Assembly: GCA_946536225.1 (NCBI GenBank) | Contig: CAMNEE010000001.1 | Coordinates: forward strand, 372,001-436,000 | Length of the DNA stretch: 64,000 nucleotides | Direction: 5' to 3' | DNA from: UBA6985 sp946536225 | GTDB lineage: Bacteria; Bacillota_I; Bacilli_A; RF39; UBA660 | Part shown: piece by piece, positions 42,970-52,656 of the stretch | Layout: each line of letters begins with the position of its first letter | Position numbering within the stretch: the stretch's first letter is position 1 | Notes under the pieces: model-generated | What the model saw: only the letters and a program-made list of their open reading frames with translations | Database searches by the model: none | Told to the model about the DNA's origin: nothing | Translations under genes and position numbers: made by a program

Positions 42970-43177
42970 ATATTTTGTGAAGAAGACATGGGTTTATGGG
43001 CCCCTATATTTTTCAGAGAGCGGTAGAATGGTGGAAACTCCGTGTATAGGCCATAGATTTAACACTTCTTGTAATCAAACGCTTAGCGGCGATAAAGTAA
43101 ATTTGAGAGTACCTCTGTAAAGTAAGGTGGCACCGCGGATTATTGATCCGTCCTTACAATAGATGGTACTTTTTTTA
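42970..43177 (+). promoter_or_regulatory. T-box riboswitch upstream of hisS
   Basis: Stem I starts with AAGAAG (42980-42985) paired to CTTCTT (43065-43070) and has the distal features AGAGAG and GGTGGAAACTCC. The conserved T-box AAGGTGGCACCGCGG is at 43124-43138, with terminator AGTACC / GGTACT followed by T7 at the end. The NCCA-binding bulge is UGGC, which pairs with a tRNA whose discriminator is G. The specifier-loop 3' strand reads GATTTAACA; AAC (43061-43063) followed by A fits the usual specifier position, so tRNA-Asn is the favoured ligand. Uncharged tRNA would allow antitermination. Confidence 0.92.
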
Positions 43178-43203
43178 TTTTAAAAAAGAAAGAAGGAATT
43201 AGA

Positions 43204-44454
43204 ATGATTACTAAACAAAAAGGTACGTATGATGTTTATGGAGCAGAAGCCAAGAAAAGACTTTATATTAATGATATAATTCATGCTTTATGTGAAAAAT
43301 ATAATTACAATTATATTGAAACTCCTGTTTTTGAGGCTAGTGAATTATTCCATAGAGGTGTTGGAGAATCTACTGATATTGTTACTAAAGAAACTTATGA
43401 TTTTAAAGATAGAGGAGAAAGAGATTTAACTCTTAGACCTGAAGGAACTGCTGGTGTTGTTAGATGGTTCGTTGAAAATAAACTATATGGTAATATGACT
43501 GATCCTGTTAAAGTTTATTACATTGAGAAAATGTATAGATATGAACGTCCTCAAAGTGGAAGAAATAGAGAGTTTACTCAATTCGGTTTTGAATGCTTTG
43601 GTAGTGATGATGTTACTAGCGATGCAGATGTAATTTCTCTTGCATATAATACTTATAAATTACTTGGACTTGATGATATAAAAATTAAAATTAATTCTTT
43701 AGGAGACAATGAATCAAGACTTGCTTATAGAGAAGCACTTATTAATTACTTTAAACCACATATTCATGAATTATGTGAAGACTGCCAAGAAAGATTAAAT
43801 AAGAATCCTTTAAGAATACTTGATTGCAAAGTAGATGCTGATTCAGACATTATTAAAAATGCACCAACAACATTAGAATATTTAAATGAAGAATCTAAAA
43901 CTCGTTTTGAAAAGTTAAAAGACTTACTTGATTTAATGGATATTGATTATGAAGTAGATACTAACTTAGTAAGAGGTTTAGATTACTATAATCATACTGT
44001 ATTTGAAGTATTCTATAATGATTCATTTGCCCTAGGTGGAGGAGGACGTTATAACGGACTTGTTGAAACTTTAGGTGGACCAAGTGTTCCTGGTGTAGGA
44101 TTTGCTATGGGTTATGATAGAACTCTACAAATCATGGAAGAAGCTGGTGTTCATATTCCTATTAATGATTCTATCGATGTATATTTACTTGGCGTAAGTG
44201 AAAACGAAAAAGAAACAGCAGCTTATGTTGCTCAAGATTTAAGATTAAATGGATTCTCGGTAGAAGTTGATACTATGGGAAGAAGTTTAAAAGCTCAGTT
44301 TAAATCTGTTGATAGATATAAAGCTAAATATTTTGCTGTACTAAATGATGAAGATTTAGCTAAGAATGAAATTGTACTTAAAGATAATGTTACTAAAGAA
44401 GAAGAAAGAATTAATATTAAAGATCTTGCAGATTTTTTAATAACACATATGTAA
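43204..44454 (+). CDS. hisS: Histidyl-tRNA synthetase
   Basis: The 416-residue class II synthetase has motif 1 near ETPVFEASELFHRGVGESTDIV, motif 2 YRYERPQSGRNREFTQFGFE and the His-specific LVRGLDYYNHTVFEV, with motif 3 GGGGRYNGLVE and GVGFAMGYDR. It charges tRNA-His. It is the first gene behind the T-box, in the hisS-aspS order widespread in Bacillota. AAGAAAGAAGGAATTAG precedes ATG 43204. Confidence 0.97.
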   Translation: MITKQKGTYDVYGAEAKKRLYINDIIHALCEKYNYNYIETPVFEASELFHRGVGESTDIVTKETYDFKDRGERDLTLRPEGTAGVVRWFVENKLYGNMTDPVKVYYIEKMYRYERPQSGRNREFTQFGFECFGSDDVTSDADVISLAYNTYKLLGLDDIKIKINSLGDNESRLAYREALINYFKPHIHELCEDCQERLNKNPLRILDCKVDADSDIIKNAPTTLEYLNEESKTRFEKLKDLLDLMDIDYEVDTNLVRGLDYYNHTVFEVFYNDSFALGGGGRYNGLVETLGGPSVPGVGFAMGYDRTLQIMEEAGVHIPINDSIDVYLLGVSENEKETAAYVAQDLRLNGFSVEVDTMGRSLKAQFKSVDRYKAKYFAVLNDEDLAKNEIVLKDNVTKEEERINIKDLADFLITHM

Positions 44455-44475
44455 TAAAAGAAAGAAGATATTAAA

Positions 44476-46233
44476 ATGAAGAAAGTTTATAATGAAACAA
44501 TTGATATTTCTTCAGTAGGTAAGAGGGTTACTCTTGCTGGCTGGGTTGCTAAGAAACGTGACTTAGGTGGTTTAATATTTATTGATTTAAGAGATAGAAC
44601 AGGTATTATTCAATTAGTTATTAATCCTGAAAATAAGAATTATGAAATTGCTAATGGATTAAAGAATGAATATGTAATTGAAGTAACTGGTACTGTTGTT
44701 GAAAGAAGTAATAAAAATTTAAATATTAAAACTGGTGAAATAGAAATTGAAGTTGAAAGTTTAGAAATATTAAATACTTGTGAAGAATTACCATTCCCAA
44801 TTGTAGATGATGTTAATACTTCAGAAGATAATAGATTAAAATATAGATATTTAGATATTAGAAGAGATAAATTAAAGAAGAATATATTCTTAAGAAATGA
44901 AATATTACATTTTTTAAGAAATAAGATGTATGACTTAGGATTTACAGAAGTACAAACTCCAATTTTAACTGCTTCTTCTCCAGAAGGTGCAAGAGACTTT
45001 GTAGTTCCATCACGTGTATATCCTGGTAAATTCTATGCTTTACCACAAGCACCTCAAATATATAAAGAGTTACTTATGGTTGGAGGTTTTGAAAAATACT
45101 TCCAAATAGCTCCTTGTTTTAGAGATGAGGATCCAAGAGCAGATAGAACTTTAGAATTCTATCAATTAGACTTAGAAATGTCATTCGTTGATGAAGATGA
45201 TGTTTTAGCTGTTGGTGAAGAAATTTTCTATGATACATTTACTAAATTTAGTAATAAAAAGGTAAGTCCAAGACCATTTAGAAGAATTGCTTATAATGAT
45301 GCAATTGATATGTATGGTTCAGATAAACCTGATTTAAGATTTGAAATGACTATTCAAGATATTTCAGATGTATTTAAAAATACTGAGTTTACTGTATTTA
45401 AAAACGTTTTAAATGAAGGTGGCATTATTAATGCTATTGTTGCTAAGAATGCAGCAGATAAATATTCAAGAAAAGGATTAGATGAATTAACAGATTTTGT
45501 TAAATCTAAGAAAGCATCTGGTCTTGCTTATTTAAAAATTGATAATGAAGTAACTGGTTCAATTGCTAAAGTTGTAAGCAAAGCAGAAGTAAATGAATTA
45601 AAGAATAAATTAGGCTTAGAAAATAATGATTTAGTTTTAATTATTAGTGGATCTAAAAAAATAGTAAAGGCTGCACTTGGTCAATTAAGACTTAAAGTTG
45701 CCGATCAATTAGGTTTAATTGATAATGATAGACTTGAATTATGTATTATTAATGATTTCCCAATGTTTGAATATGATGAACAAAAAGAAAAATGGGATTT
45801 CTGTCATAATCCATTCTCTTTACCACATGGTGGTATTCATGCTTATGATGATACATCTAACCTAGAAAATATTTTAGCTTATCAATTTGACTTTGTTTGT
45901 AATGGTAATGAAATGGCTTCTGGTGCTATTCGTAACCATGACTTAGATTCAATGGCTAAAGGATTTGAAATTGTTGGATATTCAAGAGATGAAGTAGAGA
46001 AGAGATTTAAATCAATATTTACAGCATTTAAATATGGATGTCCTCCACATGGTGGAATGGCTCCTGGTGTAGATAGATTAATTATGTTAATTCAAGATGA
46101 ACCAAATTTAAGAGAAGTTCAAGCATTCCCACCATCAGCAAGTGGACAAGACTTTATGATGGGTTCTCCTGCAGAATTAATGCCTGAACAATTAGAAGAA
46201 CTTGGAATAAAATTTGATAAGAAGGAAGACTAA
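44476..46233 (+). CDS. aspS: Aspartyl-tRNA synthetase 1 (discriminating-type signature)
   Basis: The 585-residue bacterial-type AspRS has an OB-fold anticodon domain, class II core (GARDFVVPSRVYPGKFYALPQ, FRDEDPRADRTLEFYQLD), GAD insertion and motif 3 PPHGGMAPGVDRLIML. In the anticodon domain it reads KKRDLGGLIF, Leu at the position where non-discriminating enzymes have His, and NKNLN with Lys in the second specificity loop. Both match tRNA-Asp-specific enzymes such as that of E. coli. Work on Pseudomonas aeruginosa AspRS links His31 and Gly81 to tRNA-Asn recognition. A second AspRS follows asnS. Confidence 0.93.
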   Translation: MKKVYNETIDISSVGKRVTLAGWVAKKRDLGGLIFIDLRDRTGIIQLVINPENKNYEIANGLKNEYVIEVTGTVVERSNKNLNIKTGEIEIEVESLEILNTCEELPFPIVDDVNTSEDNRLKYRYLDIRRDKLKKNIFLRNEILHFLRNKMYDLGFTEVQTPILTASSPEGARDFVVPSRVYPGKFYALPQAPQIYKELLMVGGFEKYFQIAPCFRDEDPRADRTLEFYQLDLEMSFVDEDDVLAVGEEIFYDTFTKFSNKKVSPRPFRRIAYNDAIDMYGSDKPDLRFEMTIQDISDVFKNTEFTVFKNVLNEGGIINAIVAKNAADKYSRKGLDELTDFVKSKKASGLAYLKIDNEVTGSIAKVVSKAEVNELKNKLGLENNDLVLIISGSKKIVKAALGQLRLKVADQLGLIDNDRLELCIINDFPMFEYDEQKEKWDFCHNPFSLPHGGIHAYDDTSNLENILAYQFDFVCNGNEMASGAIRNHDLDSMAKGFEIVGYSRDEVEKRFKSIFTAFKYGCPPHGGMAPGVDRLIMLIQDEPNLREVQAFPPSASGQDFMMGSPAELMPEQLEELGIKFDKKED

Positions 46234-46235
46234 TC

Positions 46236-47603
46236 ATGGATTTAATAGATGTATTCAAAACTAAAAAAATAGGAGACAAGGTTACTTTAGAAGGTTGGGT
46301 AAGAAATAATCGTGATCAAAAAGAATTTGGTTTTATTGATTTCTATGATGGTACTAGTATAAATACATTACAAATTGTTTATACTAAAGACTTACCTAAT
46401 TTTGATGAAGTATGTCATATTTTAGCTGGTACTTCTTTAAAGATTGAAGGAACTTTAGTTGAATCAAATGGTAAACAAGATTTTGAAGTTAAACCTGATT
46501 TAATTGAAGTAATTGGAGACTGTCCAGCAGACTATCCAATTCAACCTAAAAGACATACTATGGAATTCTTAAGAAGCCAAGCTTACTTAAGACCTAGAAC
46601 AAAAACATTCCAAGCTGTATTTAAAGTAAGAAGTGTTGCTGCTCAAGCTATTCATACTTACTTCCAAGAACATAATTATGTTTATGTTCACACACCACTT
46701 TTAACTACTGCTGATTGTGAAGGATCAGATCAAATGTTTAAAGTAACTACTTTAGATTTGAATAATGTTCCTAAAGTAGATGGTAAAGTGGACTTTTCAC
46801 AAGATTTATTTGGTAAACAAACATATATAACTGGTTCAGGACAATTACATGGTGAAACTTTTGCTATGGCATTTAAAAAGATTTATACTTTTGGTCCTAC
46901 ATTTAGAACTGAGAATTCTAATACTAAAACACATGCAAATGAGTTTTGGATGATTGAACCAGAAATGGCATTTATGCATTTAGATGACTTAATGAATGTT
47001 GAAGAAGAAATGTTAAAATATGTTGTTAAAGATGTAATGGATAAATGTAGTGAAGAATTAAAATTCTTAGATAGTTTTGTATCTAAAGGATTAATTGAAA
47101 GATTAGAAAAAGTTGTTAATAATGCTTTCGTTAAGATTACTCATCATGAAGCAATTGATTTATTATTAAACTCAGGAGAGAAATGGGAATTTACTCCTGA
47201 TTATGAATCAGATATTGCTAAAGAGCATGAAAGATGGATTACTGATCACTTTGGAGCTCCAGTATTTATATATAATTGGCCTAAAGATATTAAGGCTTGG
47301 TATATGAAGCTTAATGATGATGGAAAAACAGTTGCTGCTGTTGACTTAGAAGTTCCTGGTTCTGGAGAACTTATGGGTGGATCTGAAAGAGAAGTAAATT
47401 TAGACAACTTAGAAGAATTAGTTAAAATCCATGGTGTAGATAGAAGCCAAATCGAATGGTATTTAAATTTAAGAAAATTTGGTGGATGTTATCATTCTGG
47501 ATTTGGTATGGGATTTGAAAGATTAATTATGTATTTAACTGGGGTTGAAAACATTAGAGATGTTATTCCATATCCTAGAACACCTGGTAATTGTGAATTT
47601 TAA
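46236..47603 (+). CDS. asnS: Asparaginyl-tRNA synthetase
   Basis: The 455-residue class IIb enzyme is recognised as AsnRS by the OB-fold start VTLEGWVRNNRDQKEFGFIDFYDGT, the catalytic domain ITGSGQLHGETFAMAFKKIYTFGPTFR in parts, and motif 3 GFGMGFERLIMYLTGVENIRDVIPYPRTPG. It makes Asn-tRNA(Asn) directly. It begins two bases after the aspS1 stop, so all these genes are one operon. Its co-existence with a His-type AspRS2 and GatCAB means two routes to Asn-tRNA may be present. Confidence 0.95.
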   Translation: MDLIDVFKTKKIGDKVTLEGWVRNNRDQKEFGFIDFYDGTSINTLQIVYTKDLPNFDEVCHILAGTSLKIEGTLVESNGKQDFEVKPDLIEVIGDCPADYPIQPKRHTMEFLRSQAYLRPRTKTFQAVFKVRSVAAQAIHTYFQEHNYVYVHTPLLTTADCEGSDQMFKVTTLDLNNVPKVDGKVDFSQDLFGKQTYITGSGQLHGETFAMAFKKIYTFGPTFRTENSNTKTHANEFWMIEPEMAFMHLDDLMNVEEEMLKYVVKDVMDKCSEELKFLDSFVSKGLIERLEKVVNNAFVKITHHEAIDLLLNSGEKWEFTPDYESDIAKEHERWITDHFGAPVFIYNWPKDIKAWYMKLNDDGKTVAAVDLEVPGSGELMGGSEREVNLDNLEELVKIHGVDRSQIEWYLNLRKFGGCYHSGFGMGFERLIMYLTGVENIRDVIPYPRTPGNCEF

Positions 47604-47625
47604 TAATTAGAAAGGGTTGATTCCA

Positions 47626-49374
47626 ATGAATAAATATAGAACTCACCTTATAAAGGATATCGACGAATCATTAGTTGGAAGTGAAATAGTTGTATCTGGA
47701 TGGGTAGAAAATATTCGTGATCATGGAGGAGTTTTATTCTTAGATTTAAGAGATGAAACTGGAACACTTCAAACTGTTTCAAATGATGACGATATGTTTA
47801 AAGGTATTGCTAAAGAATCTGTTGTAAGACTTGCTGGTAAATTAAGAAAGAGATCGGAAGATACTTACAATGATAGAATTAGTACTGGTTCAGTAGAATT
47901 AGTAGTAGATACTTTAGATATGTTAGCTGAAAGTGAACATGAATTGCCTTTTGAAATTATGTCTTCTAAAAATACTAAAGAAGATGTAAGACTTAAATAT
48001 AGATATTTAGATATGAGAAATGAGAAAGTTAGAGATAACATTAAGCTAAGAGCTGAAGTTCTTCATTTCTTAAGAAATAAAATGTATGATCTAGGATTTA
48101 CTGAAGTACAAACTCCAATATTAACAGCTTCTTCTCCAGAAGGAGCAAGAGATTTTGTAGTTCCTTCACGTCTTTTTCCTGGAAAGTTCTATGCTTTACC
48201 TCAAGCACCTCAAATATATAAAGAGTTACTTATGGTAGGAGGATTTGGTAAATACTTCCAAGTTGCTCCTTGCTTTAGAGATGAAGATGCAAGAGCAGAT
48301 AGAACTTTAGAATTTTACCAATTAGATTTAGAAATGTCTTTTGTTGAGGAAGAGGAAGTATTAAAAGTAGGAGAAGAAATTTTCTATGATGTATTTACTA
48401 AATTCTCAAATAAGGAAGTAACTAAGCCTCCATTTAGAAGAATAGCATATAAAGATGCTATGGAGTTATATGGCTCTGATAAACCAGATTTGAGAAACCC
48501 ACTTATAATTAAAGATGCAAGTGAAGTACTAAAAGATACTACATTTGGACCATTTAAGAATAGTGTTATTAAGACAATAGTTGTAGATGGCATAGGTAAA
48601 AATTCAAACTCTTGGTTTAATGAAATAGTTGATTATGCTTCTTCAATTGGTATGCCTGGAATAGGTTATATCACTTTAATGGAAGATGGTTCTTTAAAAG
48701 GACCAATTGATAAATTCTTAACTGAAGAAGAAAGAAATGATTTAATTGATAAGTTTGATATGAAAACTGATTCAGTTATGTTCTTTATTGCTAATAGAAA
48801 TAAAAAGTTAGCACAAAAATATGCTGGTCAAATGAGAAACTTCATTGGAGAAAAATGTGAATTAATTGATCATAACAAATTAGAGTTATGTATTGTTAAT
48901 GATTTCCCAATGTTTGAAATGAATGACCAAACTAAAAAGTTAGAATTCTGTCATAATCCATTTAGTTTACCTCATGGAGGAATTAAGGATTATGATAAAG
49001 ATAATAAAGAAGATATTTTAGCTTACCAATATGATTTTGTTTGTAATGGTAATGAAATGGCTTCGGGAGCTATCCGTAACCATGATTTAGATTCCCTAGC
49101 TAAAGGATTTGAAATTGTAGGTTATACAAGAGAAGAAGTAGAAGAAAGATTCAAGTCTATCTTCACAGCATTTAAGTATGGTTGTCCTCCACATGGAGGA
49201 ATGGCTCCTGGTATTGATAGAATATTAATGTTAATACAAGATGAACCAAACTTAAGAGAAGTACAAGCGTTCCCAACAAGTGCTTCTGGTCAAGATTTAA
49301 TGATGGGATCTCCAAGTAGATTAACTCTTGAACAATTAAGAGAACTTGGAATAAAAGTGAAGGAGGAAGAATAA
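47626..49374 (+). CDS. aspS2: Aspartyl-tRNA synthetase 2 (non-discriminating-type signature)
   Basis: The protein of about 582 residues is a paralogue of aspS1: long stretches of the catalytic core (FLRNKMYDLGFTEVQTPIL, RNHDLDS) are the same, but the OB-fold and GAD insertion differ. In the anticodon domain it reads NIRDHGGVLF with His at the discriminating position and EDTYN in the second loop, lacking the Lys of aspS1. That is the pattern of enzymes that also charge tRNA-Asn with Asp. I choose ATG 47626 behind AAAGGGTTGATT. It overlaps gatC by one base, which fits supply of Asp-tRNA(Asn) to GatCAB. Confidence 0.92.
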   Translation: MNKYRTHLIKDIDESLVGSEIVVSGWVENIRDHGGVLFLDLRDETGTLQTVSNDDDMFKGIAKESVVRLAGKLRKRSEDTYNDRISTGSVELVVDTLDMLAESEHELPFEIMSSKNTKEDVRLKYRYLDMRNEKVRDNIKLRAEVLHFLRNKMYDLGFTEVQTPILTASSPEGARDFVVPSRLFPGKFYALPQAPQIYKELLMVGGFGKYFQVAPCFRDEDARADRTLEFYQLDLEMSFVEEEEVLKVGEEIFYDVFTKFSNKEVTKPPFRRIAYKDAMELYGSDKPDLRNPLIIKDASEVLKDTTFGPFKNSVIKTIVVDGIGKNSNSWFNEIVDYASSIGMPGIGYITLMEDGSLKGPIDKFLTEEERNDLIDKFDMKTDSVMFFIANRNKKLAQKYAGQMRNFIGEKCELIDHNKLELCIVNDFPMFEMNDQTKKLEFCHNPFSLPHGGIKDYDKDNKEDILAYQYDFVCNGNEMASGAIRNHDLDSLAKGFEIVGYTREEVEERFKSIFTAFKYGCPPHGGMAPGIDRILMLIQDEPNLREVQAFPTSASGQDLMMGSPSRLTLEQLRELGIKVKEEE

Positions 49375-49670
49375 TGAGTGATTTTACTAAAGAAAAGGTT
49401 GATAAACTTGCTGATTTATTAATGATTGGACTTACTCCTGAAGAAAATAAAATGGTTTTAGATGAATTCAATATTATTGATGAAAATATTAATAAGATTA
49501 ATAAGATTAAAGGTATTGAAAATGTTAAACCAATGACACATGCATTAGATGATTTTGTTTTTGAATTAAGAGAAGATGTTGCAACTGAAACTCCTGCAAT
49601 TGAAGATTTACTTAAGAATGCAGATGCAGTTGATGGTAGAGAAGTAGAAGTTCCAAAGGTGGTTGAATAA
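49374..49670 (+). CDS. gatC: Asp/Glu-tRNA amidotransferase subunit C
   Basis: The 98-residue protein has the GatC features KVDKLADLLMIGLTPEE and GIENVKPMTHALD. GatC wraps around and stabilises the GatA-GatB contact. Its start overlaps the aspS2 stop (TAATG), so translation is coupled directly to that AspRS. Confidence 0.93.
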   Translation: MSDFTKEKVDKLADLLMIGLTPEENKMVLDEFNIIDENINKINKIKGIENVKPMTHALDDFVFELREDVATETPAIEDLLKNADAVDGREVEVPKVVE

Positions 49671-49671
49671 T

Positions 49672-51126
49672 ATGATGGATAAAGATATTAGAACATTACA
49701 TGAAGAGTTAAAATCAGGTAAAGTTACATCTGAAGAACTAGTTCAAGAATCTCTAAAGAAATCTCATGAAATAGAAGAAAAATATAATGCATTTGTTACT
49801 ATTTTAGATGATCAAAAAGGTGGAGAAGTTACTGATGATGTATTATCTGGTATTCCATTTGGAATTAAAGATAATTATTCAACTAAAGGAATTCTATCAA
49901 CTGGTTCATCTAATACACTTAAGGATTATGTACCATTCTTTGATGCTACTGCAGTAAAGAATTTATATAGTCATGGTGCTATTCCTGTTAATAAAACAGC
50001 TATGGATGAATTTGGTATGGGTGGTACAGGTACTACTTGTCACACTGGAACAGTATTAAATCCTTGGGATACTACACGTATGTGTGCTGGATCTTCTTCA
50101 GGATCTGCTGCTGCAGTTGCTGCTGGATGTTATCCATATGCTTTAGGATCAGATACTGGAGACTCAATTAGAAAGCCTGCTGCTTTCTGTGGTATTGTTG
50201 GATATAAACCAACATATGGTATGATTTCTAGATATGGATTATTCCCATTTGCTTCATCATTAGACCATTGTGGTGTTTTAACTAGAAGTGTTGAAGATGC
50301 TGCTATTGTTGTTGATGCAATGAAGGGTAAAGATATTAATGATATGACTTCTTGGGATTCAAGTGATATTCATTTAGCTGATTCATTAAATGGAGATGTT
50401 AAAGGTAAGAAGTTATTCTATATTAAAGAAATCGTTGATAAAAATAATTATTCTAATTTACCTGAAGAAACCAGTAAACACTTAGATAATTTCATGGAAA
50501 AAATAGAAATGATTAAGAACATGGGTATTGAAGTTGATGAAGTGTCTATTGATCAAGCATTATTAAATGCTATTCCTTCCACATATGTAGTTATCTCTTG
50601 TGCTGAGGCTACATCAAATATGTCTAACTTAACTGGATTCATATTTGGACCAAGAGGTGAGGGAAGTTCTTATATTGAAATGATGAAGGATCATAGAACT
50701 AAAGGATTCTCTCCTTTAATTAAGAGAAGATTTGTAATTGGTTCTTATGTATTACAATCAGAAAACCAAGATAGATATTTCAAGAATGCTCAAAGAGTTA
50801 GAAGATTAATCGTTGATAAGATGAAAGAATTATTTGAAACTTATGATGGTTTAATCTTACCAGTTGGTACTGGTGTTGCAACTAAGTTGGAAAATGATAA
50901 AGATGCAGTATCAGATGATGAATTATCTGTATTAGATGAACATTTACAAATTGGTAACTTTGGTGGTTTCCCTTCAATTACTATTCCAGATGGATTCATT
51001 GATGGTTTACCTGTAGGTTTAAATATTACTGGTAAAACTTATGATGATGTTAATGTATTAAACATTGCATACGCAATTGAATCTAAGATGGATTATAAAG
51101 GTCAAATTGCAAAGGAGGTTAAATAA
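49672..51126 (+). CDS. gatA: Asp/Glu-tRNA amidotransferase subunit A
   Basis: The amidase-signature protein of about 484 residues has catalytic Lys in GIPFGIKDN, cis-Ser in CAGSSSGSAAAVAAG and nucleophile Ser in GSDTGDSIRKPAAFCG. GatA releases ammonia from glutamine for GatB. ATG 49672 and the adjoining ATG 49675 are both possible; AAAGGTGG is about 8 bases upstream of the first. It follows the gatC stop by one base. Confidence 0.96.
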   Translation: MMDKDIRTLHEELKSGKVTSEELVQESLKKSHEIEEKYNAFVTILDDQKGGEVTDDVLSGIPFGIKDNYSTKGILSTGSSNTLKDYVPFFDATAVKNLYSHGAIPVNKTAMDEFGMGGTGTTCHTGTVLNPWDTTRMCAGSSSGSAAAVAAGCYPYALGSDTGDSIRKPAAFCGIVGYKPTYGMISRYGLFPFASSLDHCGVLTRSVEDAAIVVDAMKGKDINDMTSWDSSDIHLADSLNGDVKGKKLFYIKEIVDKNNYSNLPEETSKHLDNFMEKIEMIKNMGIEVDEVSIDQALLNAIPSTYVVISCAEATSNMSNLTGFIFGPRGEGSSYIEMMKDHRTKGFSPLIKRRFVIGSYVLQSENQDRYFKNAQRVRRLIVDKMKELFETYDGLILPVGTGVATKLENDKDAVSDDELSVLDEHLQIGNFGGFPSITIPDGFIDGLPVGLNITGKTYDDVNVLNIAYAIESKMDYKGQIAKEVK

Positions 51127-51127
51127 T

Positions 51128-52573
51128 ATGTCTAAGTATTATGTAACAATCGGTCTTGAAATGCACTGTGAAGTTTCTGAAACAAATAGTAAAGCATTCT
51201 CAAGTGGTAGAAATAGCTACGATGAAACTCCTAACTGTAATGTATCTCCTGTAGATATGGCTTTTCCAGGTGTTTTACCTGTTGTAAATAAAGAATGTGT
51301 AAGAATGGCAATTATGATGTCTAAAATCTTACATGCTAAACAACCTGAGTATATGTATTTTGAACGTAAAAATTACTATTACCCAGATTTACCAAAAGGA
51401 TATCAAATTACTCAAAACCCACCAGAAGATTGTGTAGGTATGGGTGGATATATGGATATTGAAAGAGAAGATGGAAGTACTTTTAGAGTAGACATTGATA
51501 ATCTTCACTTAGAAGAAGATGCTGCTCAATTAACTCACCTTTATGATACATCTACTATTAACTATAATAGAGCAGGTGTACCACTTCTTGAGTTAGTAAC
51601 TACTCCTTGTCTTCATTCAGCCGATGATGCTGTTACTTATCTTGAATATATAAGAGCTATTTATCAATACTGTGGTATATCAGAGGCTGACTCTAAAAAA
51701 GGACAAATTAGATGTGATGTTAACGTATCTATTTCTGATAGTCCTGATACTTTAGGAACTAAGGTAGAAATTAAGAATGTTAACTCATTCTCATCTGTAA
51801 GAGATTCAATTAATTATGAAATTGAAAGACAAAGTGATTTAAAAGATGCAGGAAGATATGATGAAGTAGAACAAGAAACTCGTCGTTGGGATGAAGCAAC
51901 TGGTACTACTATTCGTATGAGAAGTAAAGTAGATGCAATCGATTATAAATATTTTGTTGATCCTAACTTACCTAAGTTTAAGTTAGATCCAGCTTGGATT
52001 GATGAAATTGCTTCAACTATTCCTGAATTACCATATGAAAGAAAAGAAAAATATATTTCTGAATATGGATTATCTGATTATGATGCGAGAATCATCATTA
52101 AAGATATTAATGTAGCTAATTATTTTGAAGAGTGTGTAGCTAATGGAGCTGATCCTAAGAATGCTGCAAACTGGATTTGTACTCAAGTATTAGGATATAT
52201 TTATAAAGAAGATATTAATATTACTGATTTATATTTATCAGCTAAGAGATTAGCAGTTATTATAAATAATATTAAAGATGGTACTATTTCTTCTAAACAA
52301 GGTAAAGAATTATTTAAACTTGTGTTAGAGAGAAAAGAAGAACCTGAGGCTATCATGGAGAAGGAAGGAATGAAACAACTTTCTGATGATGGCGCTTTAC
52401 TTGATATTGTTACTAAGATTCTTGATAATAGTCCAGCTCAAATAGCTGATTATAAAGGTGGTAAAACTAATATAATAGGTTACTTTGTTGGTCAAGTTAT
52501 GAAAGAAACACGTGGTACTGCTAACCCTAGTAAAGTTAACCAAATATTAATAGAAGAAATAAACAAGAGATAA
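51128..52573 (+). CDS. gatB: Asp/Glu-tRNA amidotransferase subunit B
   Basis: The 481-residue protein begins YYVTIGLEMHCEV and contains FERKNYYYPDLPKGYQITQ, the kinase-like GatB active site, and C-terminal helical YqeY-like tail domain. GatB phosphorylates and amidates Glu or Asp on misacylated tRNA. The start is ATG 51128 behind GGAGG; a longer frame from 51065 lies inside gatA and is rejected. With gatC and gatA it completes the amidotransferase, which serves tRNA-Gln for certain if no GlnRS exists and perhaps tRNA-Asn through AspRS2. Confidence 0.96.
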   Translation: MSKYYVTIGLEMHCEVSETNSKAFSSGRNSYDETPNCNVSPVDMAFPGVLPVVNKECVRMAIMMSKILHAKQPEYMYFERKNYYYPDLPKGYQITQNPPEDCVGMGGYMDIEREDGSTFRVDIDNLHLEEDAAQLTHLYDTSTINYNRAGVPLLELVTTPCLHSADDAVTYLEYIRAIYQYCGISEADSKKGQIRCDVNVSISDSPDTLGTKVEIKNVNSFSSVRDSINYEIERQSDLKDAGRYDEVEQETRRWDEATGTTIRMRSKVDAIDYKYFVDPNLPKFKLDPAWIDEIASTIPELPYERKEKYISEYGLSDYDARIIIKDINVANYFEECVANGADPKNAANWICTQVLGYIYKEDINITDLYLSAKRLAVIINNIKDGTISSKQGKELFKLVLERKEEPEAIMEKEGMKQLSDDGALLDIVTKILDNSPAQIADYKGGKTNIIGYFVGQVMKETRGTANPSKVNQILIEEINKR

Positions 52574-52587
52574 AACTCTTGTTTTTT
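52561..52587 (+). terminator. Terminator of the hisS-gatB operon
   Basis: AAACAAGAG-ATAAAA-CTCTTGTTT is followed by T residues and overlaps the gatB stop. Confidence 0.87.
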
Positions 52588-52656
52588 ATTTTTAAGTCAT
52601 ATTTATATTTAATACTCTTTATGCTAAAATCTTATTAGAGTAGAAAAGGTGAATAT

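Noticed and set aside
43063..43065. CAC (His) as T-box specifier because hisS is the first gene
   Set aside because: Its last base would be part of the AAGAAG/CTTCTT basal helix, and the UGGC bulge does not match the C discriminator of bacterial tRNA-His.
51065..51127. N-terminal extension of gatB reading back into gatA
   Set aside because: The GatB family starts at YYVTIGLEMH, and GGAGG is placed for ATG 51128.
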